38,695 nucleotides of DNA, taken from contig VGER01000014.1 of the NCBI GenBank assembly GCA_016869235.1, positions 1-38,695 on the forward strand. The letters are read 5' to 3'. Below are positions 1-9,305 of the stretch, piece after piece. The DNA is from Alphaproteobacteria bacterium. Its GTDB lineage: Bacteria > Pseudomonadota > Alphaproteobacteria > UBA2966 > CAIVPW01. The notes below the pieces were generated by a model, which saw only the letters and a list, made by a program, of their open reading frames with translations, was not told the origin of the DNA and searched no databases. Both the position numbers and the translations under genes were made by a program. Each line of letters opens with the position of its first letter. Positions within the stretch are counted from its first letter, which is position 1.

Positions 1-2
1 AC

Positions 3-242
3 GCCGAGGCGCAGTTCCTGGTCGGGCGCGTGTACGAGGCGGGGCTGGGCGTGGCGGCCGACCCGTCGGAAGCCGTCGCCTGGATGGCGCTCGCCGCGCT
101 GCAGGGCCACGCGGGCGCGTTGGCGGCGGTAGAAGCCGCAGGCGCCAAGCTCGATGGCGATCAGCTGGAGCGCGCCACCCGCCTCGCGGCCGTGCGCGCC
201 CCCCGGAGCGGCGCGGATCCCTTGGGGGTTCAGCCACGGTGA
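3..242 (+). CDS. Sel1-repeat protein, C-terminal fragment
   Basis: The gene runs in from the left edge and ends at TGA 240-242; only about 79 codons are visible. The first 35 or so residues match a Sel1-like repeat: AQFLVGRVYEAGLGV, then a DxxxAVxWMxLAAxQGH pattern typical of these helical TPR-like units. A short, less regular tail follows. Sel1-repeat proteins act as protein-protein interaction scaffolds, often in the periplasm or at membranes. The number of repeats and any signal peptide lie outside the window, so no specific role can be assigned. It lies 123 nt upstream of the dnaJ-like gene on the same strand, and nothing distinctive is visible in that gap. Confidence 0.7.
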   Translation, partial: AEAQFLVGRVYEAGLGVAADPSEAVAWMALAALQGHAGALAAVEAAGAKLDGDQLERATRLAAVRAPRSGADPLGVQPR

Positions 243-365
243 AGCCCTTGAGAACGGGGTGGCGGGCCTCTACATCCATGCCGGACCGCGGGAGTTTCAT
301 GGTGAAGCTTGGTACAACTCAGGCAGCCGGTGGCTGCAGCCGGGCCCTCGAGGAGTAGTTGAGAG

Positions 366-1286
366 ATGCGTAATCCCTACGACGTCCTAGGGTTGCCGCG
401 CACCGCCAGCCTGGCCGACATCAAGAAGAAGTACCGGGCGCTGGCGAAGGAGAACCATCCTGACCGCAAGCCCGGCGACAAGGCCGCGGCCGAGCGGTTC
501 AAGGAGGTCAACGCCGCCTACGACATCATCGGCGACGAGGTCAAGCGCGCCCGCTTCGACAAGGGCGAGATCGACGCCGATGGACGCGAGCGCGTCCACG
601 CCGGCTTCCACCCGGGAGCCGGCCGCACCTCGGGCTTCCAAGGGTTCCCAGGCTCCCAGGGGCGCGACCCGCGCTTCGAAGACTTCGGCATGAGCTTCAA
701 CTTCGACGACCTGTTCTCCGCCTTCCGTGGCGGCGGCGCGGGCGCCGGTGCGGGGGCGTTCCGCCAGGCGCAGGCCGAACCGTCCACGTCGGGCGAGTTC
801 GAAATGGACGTCGAGTTCCTCGACGCCGCGGGCGGTTCCACCAAGCGCATCACCGTGGACGGCCGCAGCTTCGACGTGTCGATCCCCGCCGGCGTCGACG
901 CGGGCCAGACCATCCGCATGCGCGACAAGGACGTTGACCTCCGCATCGTGGTGACGGTGAAGCCGCATCCTTTCTTCACGCGCAAGGGCGACGACATCCA
1001 CCTCGACCTGCCGGTGACGGTGGCGGAGGCGGTGCGCGGCGCCAAGGTGGAGGTGCCGACCGTGCACGGCTCGGTCACCCTCAACATCCCGCCGGGTTCC
1101 AACACCGGCACGCTGCTGCGCCTGAAGGGCCAGGGCATCCGCCGCAAGGGCAAGAAGGAAGCGGGCAACCAGGTGGCGCGCCTGCTCGTAACCCTGCCTG
1201 AGGAGATCGATGGGGACGTCGAGGAGGCGCTCATCAAGTGGGAGAAGCTTCACGCTTACGACCCCCGCAAGAAGCTGAGGAGCTAG
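366..1286 (+). CDS. DnaJ-like co-chaperone without zinc finger (type II/CbpA-like)
   Basis: The protein has 306 residues. A J domain occupies residues 3-67 with the HPD tripeptide at 31-33, which stimulates DnaK ATPase. A Gly/Phe-rich linker spans about 78-135 (GFHPGAG, GFQGFPGSQG, several GAG repeats). The C-terminal two-lobed substrate-binding region spans about 145-300. No CxxCxGxG zinc-binding repeats are present, which separates it from canonical DnaJ and groups it with CbpA-type J proteins. The ATG at 366 is preceded by GAGAG. A DnaJ-like gene next to fabI and aroC is a common alphaproteobacterial arrangement as I recall it. The function is probably stress or nascent-protein folding in the cytosol, inferred from the family. 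Confidence 0.9.
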   Translation: MRNPYDVLGLPRTASLADIKKKYRALAKENHPDRKPGDKAAAERFKEVNAAYDIIGDEVKRARFDKGEIDADGRERVHAGFHPGAGRTSGFQGFPGSQGRDPRFEDFGMSFNFDDLFSAFRGGGAGAGAGAFRQAQAEPSTSGEFEMDVEFLDAAGGSTKRITVDGRSFDVSIPAGVDAGQTIRMRDKDVDLRIVVTVKPHPFFTRKGDDIHLDLPVTVAEAVRGAKVEVPTVHGSVTLNIPPGSNTGTLLRLKGQGIRRKGKKEAGNQVARLLVTLPEEIDGDVEEALIKWEKLHAYDPRKKLRS

Positions 1287-1322
1287 GCCGGCGACGCGCC
1301 CGGCGGCGGCCAAGGATCGTTT

Positions 1323-1350
1323 TTGCCCCCTCGGCAAACCTGTGTAGGAT
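1323..1350 (+). promoter_or_regulatory. Possible sigma-70 promoter for fabI-aroC
   Basis: TTGCCC at 1323-1328 and TAGGAT at 1345-1350 are separated by 16 nt, within the 125-nt gap between the dnaJ-like gene and fabI. A GC-rich palindrome (gcgccgcgcggcgc, 1351-1364) follows directly. The match is moderate, and in GC-rich alphaproteobacteria such boxes are weak predictors. Confidence 0.3.
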
Positions 1351-1411
1351 GCGCCGCGCGGCGCATTCCCCGATGCGCGGCGGCCGCCCTCACCTCACCT
1401 AGGAGCGTTGC

Positions 1412-2239
1412 ATGACCGAGCCAGCGGCCCTGATGGCCGGCAAGCGCGGACTCATTCTGGGTCTCGCCAACGAGCGCTCGATTGCGTGGGGCATTGCCAA
1501 GACCCTCGCCGCCCACGGCGCCGAAATCGCCTTCACCGCCTACAACGAGGCGCTGGCGAAGCGCGTGCGGCCGCTCGCGGCGCAGCTCGGCTCCGACCGC
1601 GTCGTGCTGTGCGATGCGACGAAGGCCGACGATCTCGACCGCACCTTCGACGCGCTGGGGCGCGACTGGCAGAGCATCGACTACGTCGTGCACGCTATCG
1701 CCTTCTCCGACAAGGACCAGCTCAAGGGCCGCTACGTCGAGACGACCGCCGACAACTTCACCATGACGCTGCTGACCAGCTGCTACTCGTTCACCGCAGT
1801 GGCGCAGCGCGCCGAGAAGCTGATGCCGAACGGCGGCAGCCTGCTGACGCTCAGCTACTTCGGCGCCGAGAAGGTCATGCCGCACTACAACGTCATGGGC
1901 GTCGCCAAGGCGGCGCTCGAGGCCTCGGTGCGCTACCTGGCGATGGACCTCGGCGGCCAGAACATCCGCGTCAACGCCATCTCGGCGGGGCCGATCCGCA
2001 CCCTCGCCTCCTCCGCCATCGGCGACTTCCGCTACATCCTCAAGTGGAACGAGCTCAACTCCGCCTTGAAGCGCAACGTCACCATCGAAGAAGTGGGCGG
2101 CGCCGCGTTGTACATGCTGAGCGACCTGTCCAGGGGCGTCAGCGGCGAAATCCACCACGTCGACTCGGGCTATCACATCCAGGGCATGAAGCGCGCCGAC
2201 GCCCCGGACATCGCCGTGGTCAGCGACAGCGGCGGCTGA
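1412..2239 (+). CDS. fabI: Enoyl-[acyl-carrier-protein] reductase (NADH) FabI
   Basis: This 275-residue short-chain dehydrogenase-type protein performs the last reduction of each type II fatty acid elongation cycle. The N-terminal glycine motif is the FabI version ([14 protein letters not shown], 17-30) rather than classical TGxxxGxG. The catalytic pair fits Y-x6-K with Tyr159 and Lys166, and the upstream Tyr149 corresponds to the second FabI tyrosine. The start at 1412 has AGGAG (1401-1405 region) at good spacing. The aroC ATG begins 5 nt after the stop, so the two genes are very likely cotranscribed. FabI is the known triclosan/isoniazid-type target family. The assignment is secure from motifs and length (family about 260-275 aa). 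Confidence 0.96.
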   Translation: MTEPAALMAGKRGLILGLANERSIAWGIAKTLAAHGAEIAFTAYNEALAKRVRPLAAQLGSDRVVLCDATKADDLDRTFDALGRDWQSIDYVVHAIAFSDKDQLKGRYVETTADNFTMTLLTSCYSFTAVAQRAEKLMPNGGSLLTLSYFGAEKVMPHYNVMGVAKAALEASVRYLAMDLGGQNIRVNAISAGPIRTLASSAIGDFRYILKWNELNSALKRNVTIEEVGGAALYMLSDLSRGVSGEIHHVDSGYHIQGMKRADAPDIAVVSDSGG

Positions 2240-2244
2240 GCGCG

Positions 2245-3318
2245 ATGTCGTTCAACACCTTCGGCCACGTCTTCCGCTTCACCACCTGGGGCGAGAGCCA
2301 CGGGCCTGCGCTCGGCGTCGTGGTGGACGGCTGTCCGCCGCGCCTGCCGCTTACCGAGGCCGACATCCAGCCCTACATGGACAAGCGCATGCCGGGCACG
2401 TCGCGCTTCGTCACCCAGCGCAAGGAGCCCGACCAGGTGCGCATCCTGTCCGGCACCTTCGAGGGCCAGACCACGGGCACGCCGGTCAGCATCCTGATCG
2501 ACAACGTCGACGCGCGCTCAAAGGACTACGGCGACATCAAGGACAAGTACCGCCCCGGCCACGCCGACTACACCTACGAGAAGAAGTACGGCATCCGCGA
2601 CTACCGCGGCTCGGGCCGCGCCTCGGCGCGCGAAACGGCAGCGCGCGTCGCCGCCGGCGCCGTGGCGCGCAAGGTGCTGGGCAGCGGCGTGCGTATCCGC
2701 GGCGCGCTGATCCAGGTCGGCGAGCACACGATCGACCGCGCGCGCTGGGACTGGGGCCAAGTCGCCCAGAATCCGTTCTTCTGTCCCGACGCCGCGGCCG
2801 CGGCGCAATGGGAGTCGTATCTCGACGAGGTGCGCAAGGCCGGCTCCTCGGTCGGCGCGGTCATCGAAGTGATTGCCGAAGGCGTGCCGCCGGGATGGGG
2901 CGCGCCCATCTACGCCAAGCTCGACTCCGAGCTGGCCAGCGCCATGATGAGCATCAACGCGGTGAAAGCCGTGGAGATCGGTGCTGGCCTCGCCGCCGCC
3001 AAGCTGCGCGGCGAGCAGAACGCCGACGAGATGCGGCGCGATGGAACCAGAGTGAAGTTCCTCTCCAACAACGCGGGCGGCATTCTCGGCGGCATCTCGA
3101 CCGGGCAGGACGTCGTGGTGCGCTTCGCCGTCAAGCCGACGTCGAGCATCCTGACGCCGCGCAAGACCGTCACGTCCGCCGGGCAGGAGGTGGACGTCTC
3201 GACCAAGGGGCGCCATGACCCGTGCGTCGGCATCCGCGCCGTGCCCATCGGCGAGGCGATGATGGCCTGCGTGCTCGCCGACCAGATGCTGCTGCACCGC
3301 GCCCAAGTCGGGGCGTAA
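2245..3318 (+). CDS. aroC: Chorismate synthase AroC
   Basis: The protein has 357 residues. It converts EPSP to chorismate, the last shared step of aromatic amino acid synthesis, and needs reduced FMN. Three signatures are visible: [17 protein letters not shown] near the N terminus, the [18 protein letters not shown] block in the middle, and [17 protein letters not shown] near the C terminus, carrying the conserved RHDPC. I chose the ATG at 2245 because the protein then begins MSFNTFG, as expected for the family. Longer upstream reading in the same frame is only fabI in another frame. The stop TAA (3316-3318) overlaps the ATG of the dedA-like gene by one base (TAATG), suggesting translational coupling. 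Confidence 0.96.
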   Translation: MSFNTFGHVFRFTTWGESHGPALGVVVDGCPPRLPLTEADIQPYMDKRMPGTSRFVTQRKEPDQVRILSGTFEGQTTGTPVSILIDNVDARSKDYGDIKDKYRPGHADYTYEKKYGIRDYRGSGRASARETAARVAAGAVARKVLGSGVRIRGALIQVGEHTIDRARWDWGQVAQNPFFCPDAAAAAQWESYLDEVRKAGSSVGAVIEVIAEGVPPGWGAPIYAKLDSELASAMMSINAVKAVEIGAGLAAAKLRGEQNADEMRRDGTRVKFLSNNAGGILGGISTGQDVVVRFAVKPTSSILTPRKTVTSAGQEVDVSTKGRHDPCVGIRAVPIGEAMMACVLADQMLLHRAQVGA

Positions 3319-3911
3319 TGGTCGGCTGGATCAGCGAGTTCATCGCCGAGGGTGGGTACCGCAGCATCGTGATCCTGATGCTGCTCGAGGCGGTGGTGCC
3401 GCCCATTCCGTCCGAGTTCATCATGCCCGTCGGCGGCCTCCTGGCGCGGCAGGGGGAGCTCCACTTGGCCGGCGTGGTGGCGGCCGGCACGCTCGGCTCC
3501 CTGCTTGGCGCGGCGCTCTGGTAAGGCGGCGGGCTCGCCCTCGGCCACGAGCGCGTGCGGCGCTTCGCCGAGCGCCACGGCCGCTGGCTGACGCTCACGC
3601 CAGTGCAGGTAGACGACGCCCAGCGCTGGTTCGACCGCCACGGCACCCAGGCGGTGTTCTTCGGCCGCCTGGTGCCGCAGGTGCGGGTGCTCATCTCGCT
3701 GCCCGCCGGCATCGCGCGCATGAGCCTGCGCAAGTTCCTGCTGTGGACGATGCTCGGCGCCAGCCTGTGGAACGCCGTCCTGGCGGGAGCGGCCTTCCAT
3801 CTCGCCGACGCCTACGAGCGCATCCACGCCTGGTTCAACCCGATCTCGACGCTGGTCGTGGTCGCGCTGATCGGCTGGTATCTCTACCGCCTCGCCAAGT
3901 TCAATGGCTGA
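3318..3911 (+). pseudogene. DedA-family membrane protein, interrupted by in-frame TAA
   Basis: Read through one stop, this frame gives a 197-codon DedA-family (SNARE-associated/VTT) protein of normal length. The N-terminal part has the family block LLEAVVPPIPSEFIMPVGG. The part after the stop has the usual GRLVPQVRVLISLPAGIARM block and a C-terminal membrane helix. A TAA at 3522-3524 falls after GSLLGAALW, where a tyrosine is common (TAC/TAT to TAA is one base), and the frame stays open on both sides. DedA proteins are polytopic inner-membrane proteins implicated in lipid scrambling and membrane homeostasis. The ATG overlaps the aroC stop. The 3' end overlaps the convergent RNA methyltransferase by 28 nt. 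It is either a fresh nonsense allele or a sequencing error. Confidence 0.8.
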
Positions 3912-5179
3912 CGGCGCAAGACCGCGACCAGCTCGATGTGCGCGGACCACAGGAACTGGTCCACGGGCACCACCCGCTCCAGCGTGTAGCCGCCGTCCAC
4001 CAGCACGCGCGCATCGCGCGCGAAGGTCGCCGGGTTGCAGGAGACGTACGCGACTGCCGGCACCTTGCTCTTGGCGAGCGCCTCGCACTGCGCCCGCGCG
4101 CCGGCGCGCGGCGGATCGAGCACCACCAGGTCGAGCCTCTTCAGGTCGTCGCCCTGTAGCGGCCGGCGGTCGAGGTCGCGGTGCTCCACCGTCACGCGCG
4201 CGCCGGATTGGCGCGCCGCGGCATCGAGCGCCTTGGCAAAGGCCGCGTCACCCTCGACCGCATGCACCGCCGCGACGCCTGCCAGCGGAAGGCTGAAGGC
4301 ACCGCAGCCGGCGTAGAGGTCGGCGACGCGCTTGACGCCTTGCGCGGCGGCGAGCACCTCGGCGAGCAGCGCGCGCTCCGCGGTCGGGCTCGCCTGGACG
4401 AAGGCGCCGGGCGGCACCTCGACGGAGGCGTTGCCGAAGCGCAGGGCCGGCGAGGCGATGCTGGCGATCAGCTCCGGTTCCGACGCCGCATCCGCGCGCC
4501 ACGAGATGCGCGCCAATCCGTGCCTGGCGGCAAAACGCGCCAGCTCGGCGTGCAGCGCCGCGTTGGGCTCGCCCGACCGCTCGATGAGCAGGTCGATGCC
4601 GCCGAGAGTGTCGGTGACCTCGAGCACCAGCTCGCCGTCGGCGCGCAGCAGGACCGGGCCGAGGCTGCGCAGCGCCGGCATGGCGGCGGAAAGCCGCTCG
4701 TTGAGCAGCGGACAGGCCTGCACGTCGACGATGCGACGGCTGGCGCGCGCGCGGAAGCCGAGCAGGACGTGGTCGCCGTCGCGCGAATGCGCGCCTCCCG
4801 GCGCGACGCGGCGTAGCGCCAGCCGCGCGCGCCGCCGCTCTCCTGGCGGCGTGGCGACGACCGGCTGCACCTCGGCCTGCAAGCCGCGATGGGCGAGCGT
4901 CACCTTCACCTGGTGGTGCTTCCACGCCAGCAGCTCCGGTCCCTGCCAGTGCTGCAGATCGCAGCCGCCGCAGTCGCTGAAGTGCGCGCAGGCCGGGCCG
5001 ACGCGCTGCGGGCTCGACGACAGCAGGTCGAGCAGCTCGGCGTGGTCGCCGGCGCCGGCGCGGATCCGCACACGGTCGCCGGGCACCGTGAACGGCACGA
5101 ACACCGGGCCCGACGGGGTCTGCGCAACGCCCTCGCCTCGGGCGCCGACCGAGTCGATCATCACCTCGAGGTCAGCCAC
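3884..5179 (-). CDS. Class I SAM-dependent RNA (uracil-5)-methyltransferase, RlmD/TrmA family
   Basis: The protein has 431 residues. An N-terminal TRAM-like beta-barrel covers about 1-55. Cys64, Cys70 and Cys73 with Cys156 form the expected [4Fe-4S] ligand set of the RlmC/RlmD group. SAM motif I is DLYAGCGAFSLPLA (287-300), followed by DPPRAG (355-360) and the catalytic loop SCNPATFARD with nucleophile Cys381. The family makes m5U in 23S rRNA or tRNA; the exact target cannot be read from sequence. The start is GTG (5177-5179), and the upstream tlyA stop overlaps the gene start by 8 nt, so it is likely the last cistron of the xseB-ispA-dxs-tlyA set. The 3' end overlaps the convergent dedA-like gene. 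Confidence 0.9.
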   Translation of the reverse strand: MADLEVMIDSVGARGEGVAQTPSGPVFVPFTVPGDRVRIRAGAGDHAELLDLLSSSPQRVGPACAHFSDCGGCDLQHWQGPELLAWKHHQVKVTLAHRGLQAEVQPVVATPPGERRRARLALRRVAPGGAHSRDGDHVLLGFRARASRRIVDVQACPLLNERLSAAMPALRSLGPVLLRADGELVLEVTDTLGGIDLLIERSGEPNAALHAELARFAARHGLARISWRADAASEPELIASIASPALRFGNASVEVPPGAFVQASPTAERALLAEVLAAAQGVKRVADLYAGCGAFSLPLAGVAAVHAVEGDAAFAKALDAAARQSGARVTVEHRDLDRRPLQGDDLKRLDLVVLDPPRAGARAQCEALAKSKVPAVAYVSCNPATFARDARVLVDGGYTLERVVPVDQFLWSAHIELVAVLRRQPLNLARR

Positions 5180-5909
5180 GGCGCGCTCCGACGAGGAACT
5201 CGCGGTTGCCAGCCGGGCCGAGCAAGGGACTGGGCGTGACGCCCAGCACGTGCCAGCCGCGCGCGGCGAGCCACGCCTGGATGCGGGCCGTCACTTCCTC
5301 GTGCAGCGCCGGGTCGCACACGACGCCGCCCTTGCCGACGCGCTCGGGGCCGACCTCGAACTGCGGCTTGATGAGGGCGATGAGATCGGCGCGCGGCTTG
5401 GCGAGCGCCAGCGCCGCCGGCAGCACCACCTCCAGGCCGATGAAGCTCGCGTCGCACACGATCAGGTCCACCAGCTCGGGCACTTCCTCCGCCGACAACG
5501 AGCGCGCATTCACCCCTTCGAGCACGACGACGCGCGGGTCGTTGCGCAGCTTCCAGTCGAGCTGCCCCCGGCCGACGTCCACCGCATAGACGCGCTCGGC
5601 GCCCCCTTGCAGCAGCACGTCGGTGAAGCCGCCGGTCGAGGCGCCGACGTCGAGACACACCTTGCCGGCCGCCGAAAGGCCGAAGTGCTCGAAACCATGG
5701 GCGAGCTTCACGCCGCCGCGGCTGACCCAGGGGTGCGCGGCGCCGCGCACCGAGAGGTCGAGGTCGGGCGCCACCATGCGCCCCGGCTTGTCGAGGCGCT
5801 GCTCGCCGCTGAATACGACGCCGGCCAGCACCAGCGCGTGCGCCTTGGCTTTGGTTTCTGCCAAGCCGCGGTCGACGAGAAGCTGGTCAACTCGCGTCCT
5901 GGCCTTCAT
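5172..5909 (-). CDS. tlyA: TlyA-family rRNA 2'-O-methyltransferase (S4 domain + FtsJ-like fold)
   Basis: The protein has 245 residues. An N-terminal S4 RNA-binding domain (about 3-65, RVDQLLVDRGLAETKAKAHA) is joined to a Rossmann methyltransferase with motif I DVGASTGGFTDVLL (around 88-101) and the acidic YAVDVG strand. Downstream are the VCDASFIGL and IKPQFEVG segments characteristic of TlyA. Mycobacterial TlyA 2'-O-methylates 16S and 23S rRNA; older annotations call the family hemolysin A. It follows dxs by 74 nt and overlaps the RlmD-like gene by 8 nt. The gene order xseB-ispA-dxs-tlyA recurs in alphaproteobacteria. The ATG at 5907-5909 is the first good start before the S4 domain. Confidence 0.92.
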   Translation of the reverse strand: MKARTRVDQLLVDRGLAETKAKAHALVLAGVVFSGEQRLDKPGRMVAPDLDLSVRGAAHPWVSRGGVKLAHGFEHFGLSAAGKVCLDVGASTGGFTDVLLQGGAERVYAVDVGRGQLDWKLRNDPRVVVLEGVNARSLSAEEVPELVDLIVCDASFIGLEVVLPAALALAKPRADLIALIKPQFEVGPERVGKGGVVCDPALHEEVTARIQAWLAARGWHVLGVTPSPLLGPAGNREFLVGARRG

Positions 5910-5983
5910 CTGCGCTCAGCCGCCGCGCGGGCTGGGCCGCGGTCGACCAGCACCCGGCCGAGGCGCGCCTTCGATGTCATTCG

Positions 5984-7927
5984 TTAGGCGCGGAGCGCCG
6001 TCCCGGCGTTCTCCGGCCGGCGCGCATCGGCCGCGACCCCCAAGGCGCTCACCGCGGCGGCGACGATCGAGGGCGCATGCAGGCCGGCGCTCGACAGCTG
6101 GCTGACCGGCGTGTCGTGGTCGATGAAGCGGTCGGGCAGGTACAATGTGCGCAGCTTGAGCCCGGACTCGAGCAGGCCCTCGCGCACCAGGACGTCGAGA
6201 ACCTGCGCGGCGAAGCCGCCGATGGCCGACTCCTCCACCGTGATCAGCACCGGGTGCTCCTTGGCCAGGCGGCGGACGAGGTTCGCGTCCACCGGCTTGG
6301 CGAAGCGCGCGTCGGCGACCGTGCTGGAGAGGCCGAGCGCGCCAAGCTCGTCGGCGGCCTTCAGGCAGTCGGCGAAGCGCGTGCCGAGGGAGAGGATGGC
6401 GATGGTCGAGCCCTCGCGCACGACGCGGCCGCGGCCGATCTCGAGCGGCTGCGGGTCGGCGGGGATCTGGACGCCGGTGGCCTCGCCGCGCGGATAGCGG
6501 AAGGCGGAGGGCCGGTCGTCGATGGCGGCGGCGGTGGCGATGGCGCGGGCCAGCTCCGCCTCGTCGGAGGGCGCCATGAGCACGAAGCCCGGCAGGGCGG
6601 CGAGCATGCCGACGTCGTAGGAGCCGGCGTGGGTGGCGCCGTCGGCGCCGACCAGGCCGGCGCGGTCGATGGCGAAGCGCACTGGCAGGTTCTGCAACGC
6701 GACGTCGTGCACGACCTGGTCGTAGGCGCGCTGCAGGAAGGTCGAGTAGATCGCGGCAAACGGCTTGTAACCTTCGGCGGCGAGGCCGGCGGCGAAGGTC
6801 ACCGCGTGCTGCTCGGCGATGCCGACGTCGAAGCAGCGCTCGGGGAAGCGCTCGGCGAACTTGTTGAGGCCGGTGCCCGACGGCATCGCCGCGGTGATGC
6901 CGACGATCTTGGGGTCCTTCTCGGCCTGGGCGATGAGCTGCTGGGCGAAGACGCTGGTGTAGGTGGGAGCGCCCGCCTTGGCCGGCGCTTGGGCGCCGGT
7001 GACGAGGTCGAACTTGCCGACGCCGTGGAACTTGTCCTCGGACTGCTCGGCCGGCGCGTAGCCGCGCCCCTTCTGGGTGCGCACATGGATGAGCACGGGG
7101 CCCGAGCCGCGGAAGTGGCGCACGTTCTCCAGCACCGGCAGCAGGCGGCCGATGTTGTGCCCGTCGAGCGGGCCGACGTAGTAGAAGCCGAGCTCCTCGA
7201 ACAGCGTGCCGCCGGTGGCCAGGCCGCGCGCATACTCCTCGGCGCGCCGAGCGGTGCTGCGCACCGAGCGCGGCAGGCGGCTGGCGACGCGCTTGGCCAT
7301 GTTGCGGAAGCCGCGGTACTGGCGCGAGGTGATGAGGCGCGAGAGGTAGGCGCGCATCGAGCCGACGTTGCGCGAGATCGACATGTCGTTGTCATTGAGG
7401 ATGACGATCAGGCGCGCCGACATGGCGCCGGCGTTGTTCATCGCCTCGTAGGCCATGCCGGCCGTCATGGCGCCGTCGCCGATGACGCAGACGACGTTGT
7501 GGTCACCGCCGGAAAGGTCGCGCGCCACCGCCATGCCGAGCCCGGCGGAGATGGACGTCGAGCTGTGGGCGGCGCCGAACGGGTCGTACTCGCTCTCCGA
7601 GCGGCGGGTGAAGCCGGACAGTCCGCCCGGCTGGCGCATGGTGTGCACGCCCTGGCGGCGGCCGGTGAGGATCTTGTGGGCATGGGCCTGGTGGCCGACG
7701 TCCCAGATCATGCGGTCGCGCGGCGTGTCGAACACGTAGTGCAGCGCCACGGTGAGCTCGATGACGCCGAGACCGGCGCCGAGGTGGCCGCCGGTGCGCG
7801 ACACGGCGCGCACGACCTCGCCGCGCACCTCGTCGGCGAGGTCCTGCAGCTGCGCCGGCTTGAGGGCGCGCAGGTCGGCGGGAGTGTGGATGGTGTCGAG
7901 AAGCTCGGTGGAGCTGCTGTACGGCAT
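5984..7927 (-). CDS. dxs: 1-deoxy-D-xylulose-5-phosphate synthase
   Basis: The protein has 647 residues, normal for Dxs. This thiamine-diphosphate enzyme condenses pyruvate with glyceraldehyde 3-phosphate, the entry step of the MEP isoprenoid pathway. The N-terminal TPP domain shows [20 protein letters not shown], the GDG motif in [18 protein letters not shown], and NDNDMSIS. The pyrimidine-binding domain shows [13 protein letters not shown] and [15 protein letters not shown]. The C-terminal transketolase domain follows. The frame stays open upstream to 8251, but that stretch overlaps ispA in another frame and lacks Dxs features, so I placed the start at the ATG 7925-7927, preceded by a purine-rich AAGAAGAAG. 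It lies 22 nt after ispA; the pair supplies precursors and prenyl chains. Confidence 0.96.
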   Translation of the reverse strand: MPYSSSTELLDTIHTPADLRALKPAQLQDLADEVRGEVVRAVSRTGGHLGAGLGVIELTVALHYVFDTPRDRMIWDVGHQAHAHKILTGRRQGVHTMRQPGGLSGFTRRSESEYDPFGAAHSSTSISAGLGMAVARDLSGGDHNVVCVIGDGAMTAGMAYEAMNNAGAMSARLIVILNDNDMSISRNVGSMRAYLSRLITSRQYRGFRNMAKRVASRLPRSVRSTARRAEEYARGLATGGTLFEELGFYYVGPLDGHNIGRLLPVLENVRHFRGSGPVLIHVRTQKGRGYAPAEQSEDKFHGVGKFDLVTGAQAPAKAGAPTYTSVFAQQLIAQAEKDPKIVGITAAMPSGTGLNKFAERFPERCFDVGIAEQHAVTFAAGLAAEGYKPFAAIYSTFLQRAYDQVVHDVALQNLPVRFAIDRAGLVGADGATHAGSYDVGMLAALPGFVLMAPSDEAELARAIATAAAIDDRPSAFRYPRGEATGVQIPADPQPLEIGRGRVVREGSTIAILSLGTRFADCLKAADELGALGLSSTVADARFAKPVDANLVRRLAKEHPVLITVEESAIGGFAAQVLDVLVREGLLESGLKLRTLYLPDRFIDHDTPVSQLSSAGLHAPSIVAAAVSALGVAADARRPENAGTALRA

Positions 7928-7949
7928 GTGCGGTTCTTCTTCTTGCTTG

Positions 7950-8870
7950 CTAGTGGCTGCGCTGCACGACGAACCGGGCCAGGCGGCGCAGGAAGGCGGC
8001 GCGCTCGGCGAATATATCAAGGTGCGCGAGCGCCTGGTCGGCCAGCATGGTCGCCTGGGTCCGCGCCCGATCCACACCGAGAAGGGCGACGAATGTGGCC
8101 TTGCCGAGGCCGGCATCCTTGCCGACCCGCTTGCCGGTGGCTTCCTCGGACCCCTCGACGTCCAACAGGTCGTCGACGATCTGGAAGGCCAGGCCGAGGT
8201 CGCGCGCGTAGGCCCGCAAGGCCTGGCGGGCGGTGTTGGGCGCCCGACCAAGCACCGCGCCCGCCTCGCAGGCGAAGGCGATCAGCGCCCCGGTCTTGAG
8301 CTGTTGCATGCGCGTGATGGTGCCGATGTCGGCCGGCTTGTGCTCCACCAGGAGATCGATCATCTGGCCGCCGACCATGCCGCGCGGACCCGCCGCCTCG
8401 GCGAGCGCCCGCATCAGCTCGAGGCGCACTTCGGCGTCCGGGTGGGTCTCGGGGTGGGCGATGATCTCGAAGGCGAGCGGCAGCAGGGCGTCGCCCGCCA
8501 GCACTGCCGTCGCTTCGTCGTACTTCTTGTGCAGCGTCGGCTGGCCGCGGCGCATTTCGTCGTCGTCCATGCACGGCAGGTCGTCGTGCACCAGGGAGTA
8601 CGCGTGGGCGAGCTCCACCGCGACGGCGACCCGCAAGGCGGAGCGGCGCGGCACCGCGAAGAGCTCGGCCGTCGCCAGCGACAGCACCGGCCGGAAGCGC
8701 TTGCCCGGCGCCAGGACCGCATAGCGCATCGCCTCGGCGAGGCGGCGCTCCGGCCCGCTCGGCTCGGGCAGCAGGTTCTGCAGCACGCCGTCGATCTCGG
8801 CGGCGGCGGCGGCCATCGCTTCCGCCACGCCGCCCGCACCGGTGCCGGGTTGTGCGATCAAGCGCTCCAC
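7950..8870 (-). CDS. ispA: Farnesyl/geranyl diphosphate synthase (polyprenyl synthetase)
   Basis: The protein has 306 residues. It is a trans-prenyltransferase that condenses IPP with DMAPP/GPP. The first aspartate-rich motif is [14 protein letters not shown] (DDxxxxD form, typical of short-chain bacterial IspA) and the second is DDLLD. Conserved GKRFRP and the GQMIDLL and LKTGALI blocks are also present. All are intact, so an active enzyme is expected. It lies between xseB (16-nt gap) and dxs (22-nt gap) on the same strand, a common operon order. The product length (C15 versus C10) is inferred from the family, not proven. Confidence 0.95.
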   Translation of the reverse strand: MERLIAQPGTGAGGVAEAMAAAAAEIDGVLQNLLPEPSGPERRLAEAMRYAVLAPGKRFRPVLSLATAELFAVPRRSALRVAVAVELAHAYSLVHDDLPCMDDDEMRRGQPTLHKKYDEATAVLAGDALLPLAFEIIAHPETHPDAEVRLELMRALAEAAGPRGMVGGQMIDLLVEHKPADIGTITRMQQLKTGALIAFACEAGAVLGRAPNTARQALRAYARDLGLAFQIVDDLLDVEGSEEATGKRVGKDAGLGKATFVALLGVDRARTQATMLADQALAHLDIFAERAAFLRRLARFVVQRSH

Positions 8871-8886
8871 TCTCGGCCGGACTTGC

Positions 8887-9192
8887 TCAGTCGGTTGCCA
8901 CGGGCACGGCGGTGACGGCGCCGTGCCGCAGCTCGATGCGCTCGACCTGCTCGCGCGCCGCCTCGAGCTTGGCCTCGCAGTGGCGCTTGAGCTGGGTGCC
9001 GCGGGTGTAGGTGGCGATCGACTCTTCCAGGCTCACCTCCCCGCTCTCTAGGCGGCGGACGATCTCCTCGAGATCGGCGAGCGCGCGCTCGAAGGTCATG
9101 CTGCGGATGTCGGCGGGGACCTCTTCGCCGCCTTTGGCCTCGGTCGAGCTTGCGGGTGTCGGTTCGCGCGCCATGCCTCTTGCTCCAAGCAT
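8887..9192 (-). CDS. xseB: Exodeoxyribonuclease VII small subunit
   Basis: The protein has 101 residues from the ATG at 9190-9192, or 95 from the ATG at 9172-9174. The second ATG has AAGAGG only one base upstream, so the longer form is slightly preferred; the conserved core is unaffected. The core, FERALADLEEIVRRLESGEV followed by SLEESIATYTRGTQLKRHCE, is the helical hairpin by which many XseB copies coat the XseA catalytic subunit. The nuclease degrades single-stranded DNA from both ends during repair. XseA is not in this window. The gene is the first of the xseB-ispA-dxs-tlyA series. Confidence 0.92.
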   Translation of the reverse strand: MLGARGMAREPTPASSTEAKGGEEVPADIRSMTFERALADLEEIVRRLESGEVSLEESIATYTRGTQLKRHCEAKLEAAREQVERIELRHGAVTAVPVATD

Positions 9193-9305
9193 CGTGGTCG
9201 CCCCGCGCTTCTAGGCGATTCTTGGCCGAAAGCCGCGCCCGGCCAAGTGTAATCGCCGCGCTTCGCTTCAATCTAGGGGCAAACCCCTACCCGGCAATGT
9301 GACCG

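Noticed and set aside
7928..8251. Longer N terminus for dxs
   Set aside because: The stretch overlaps ispA in another frame, has no Dxs features, and the ATG at 7927 gives the normal family length.
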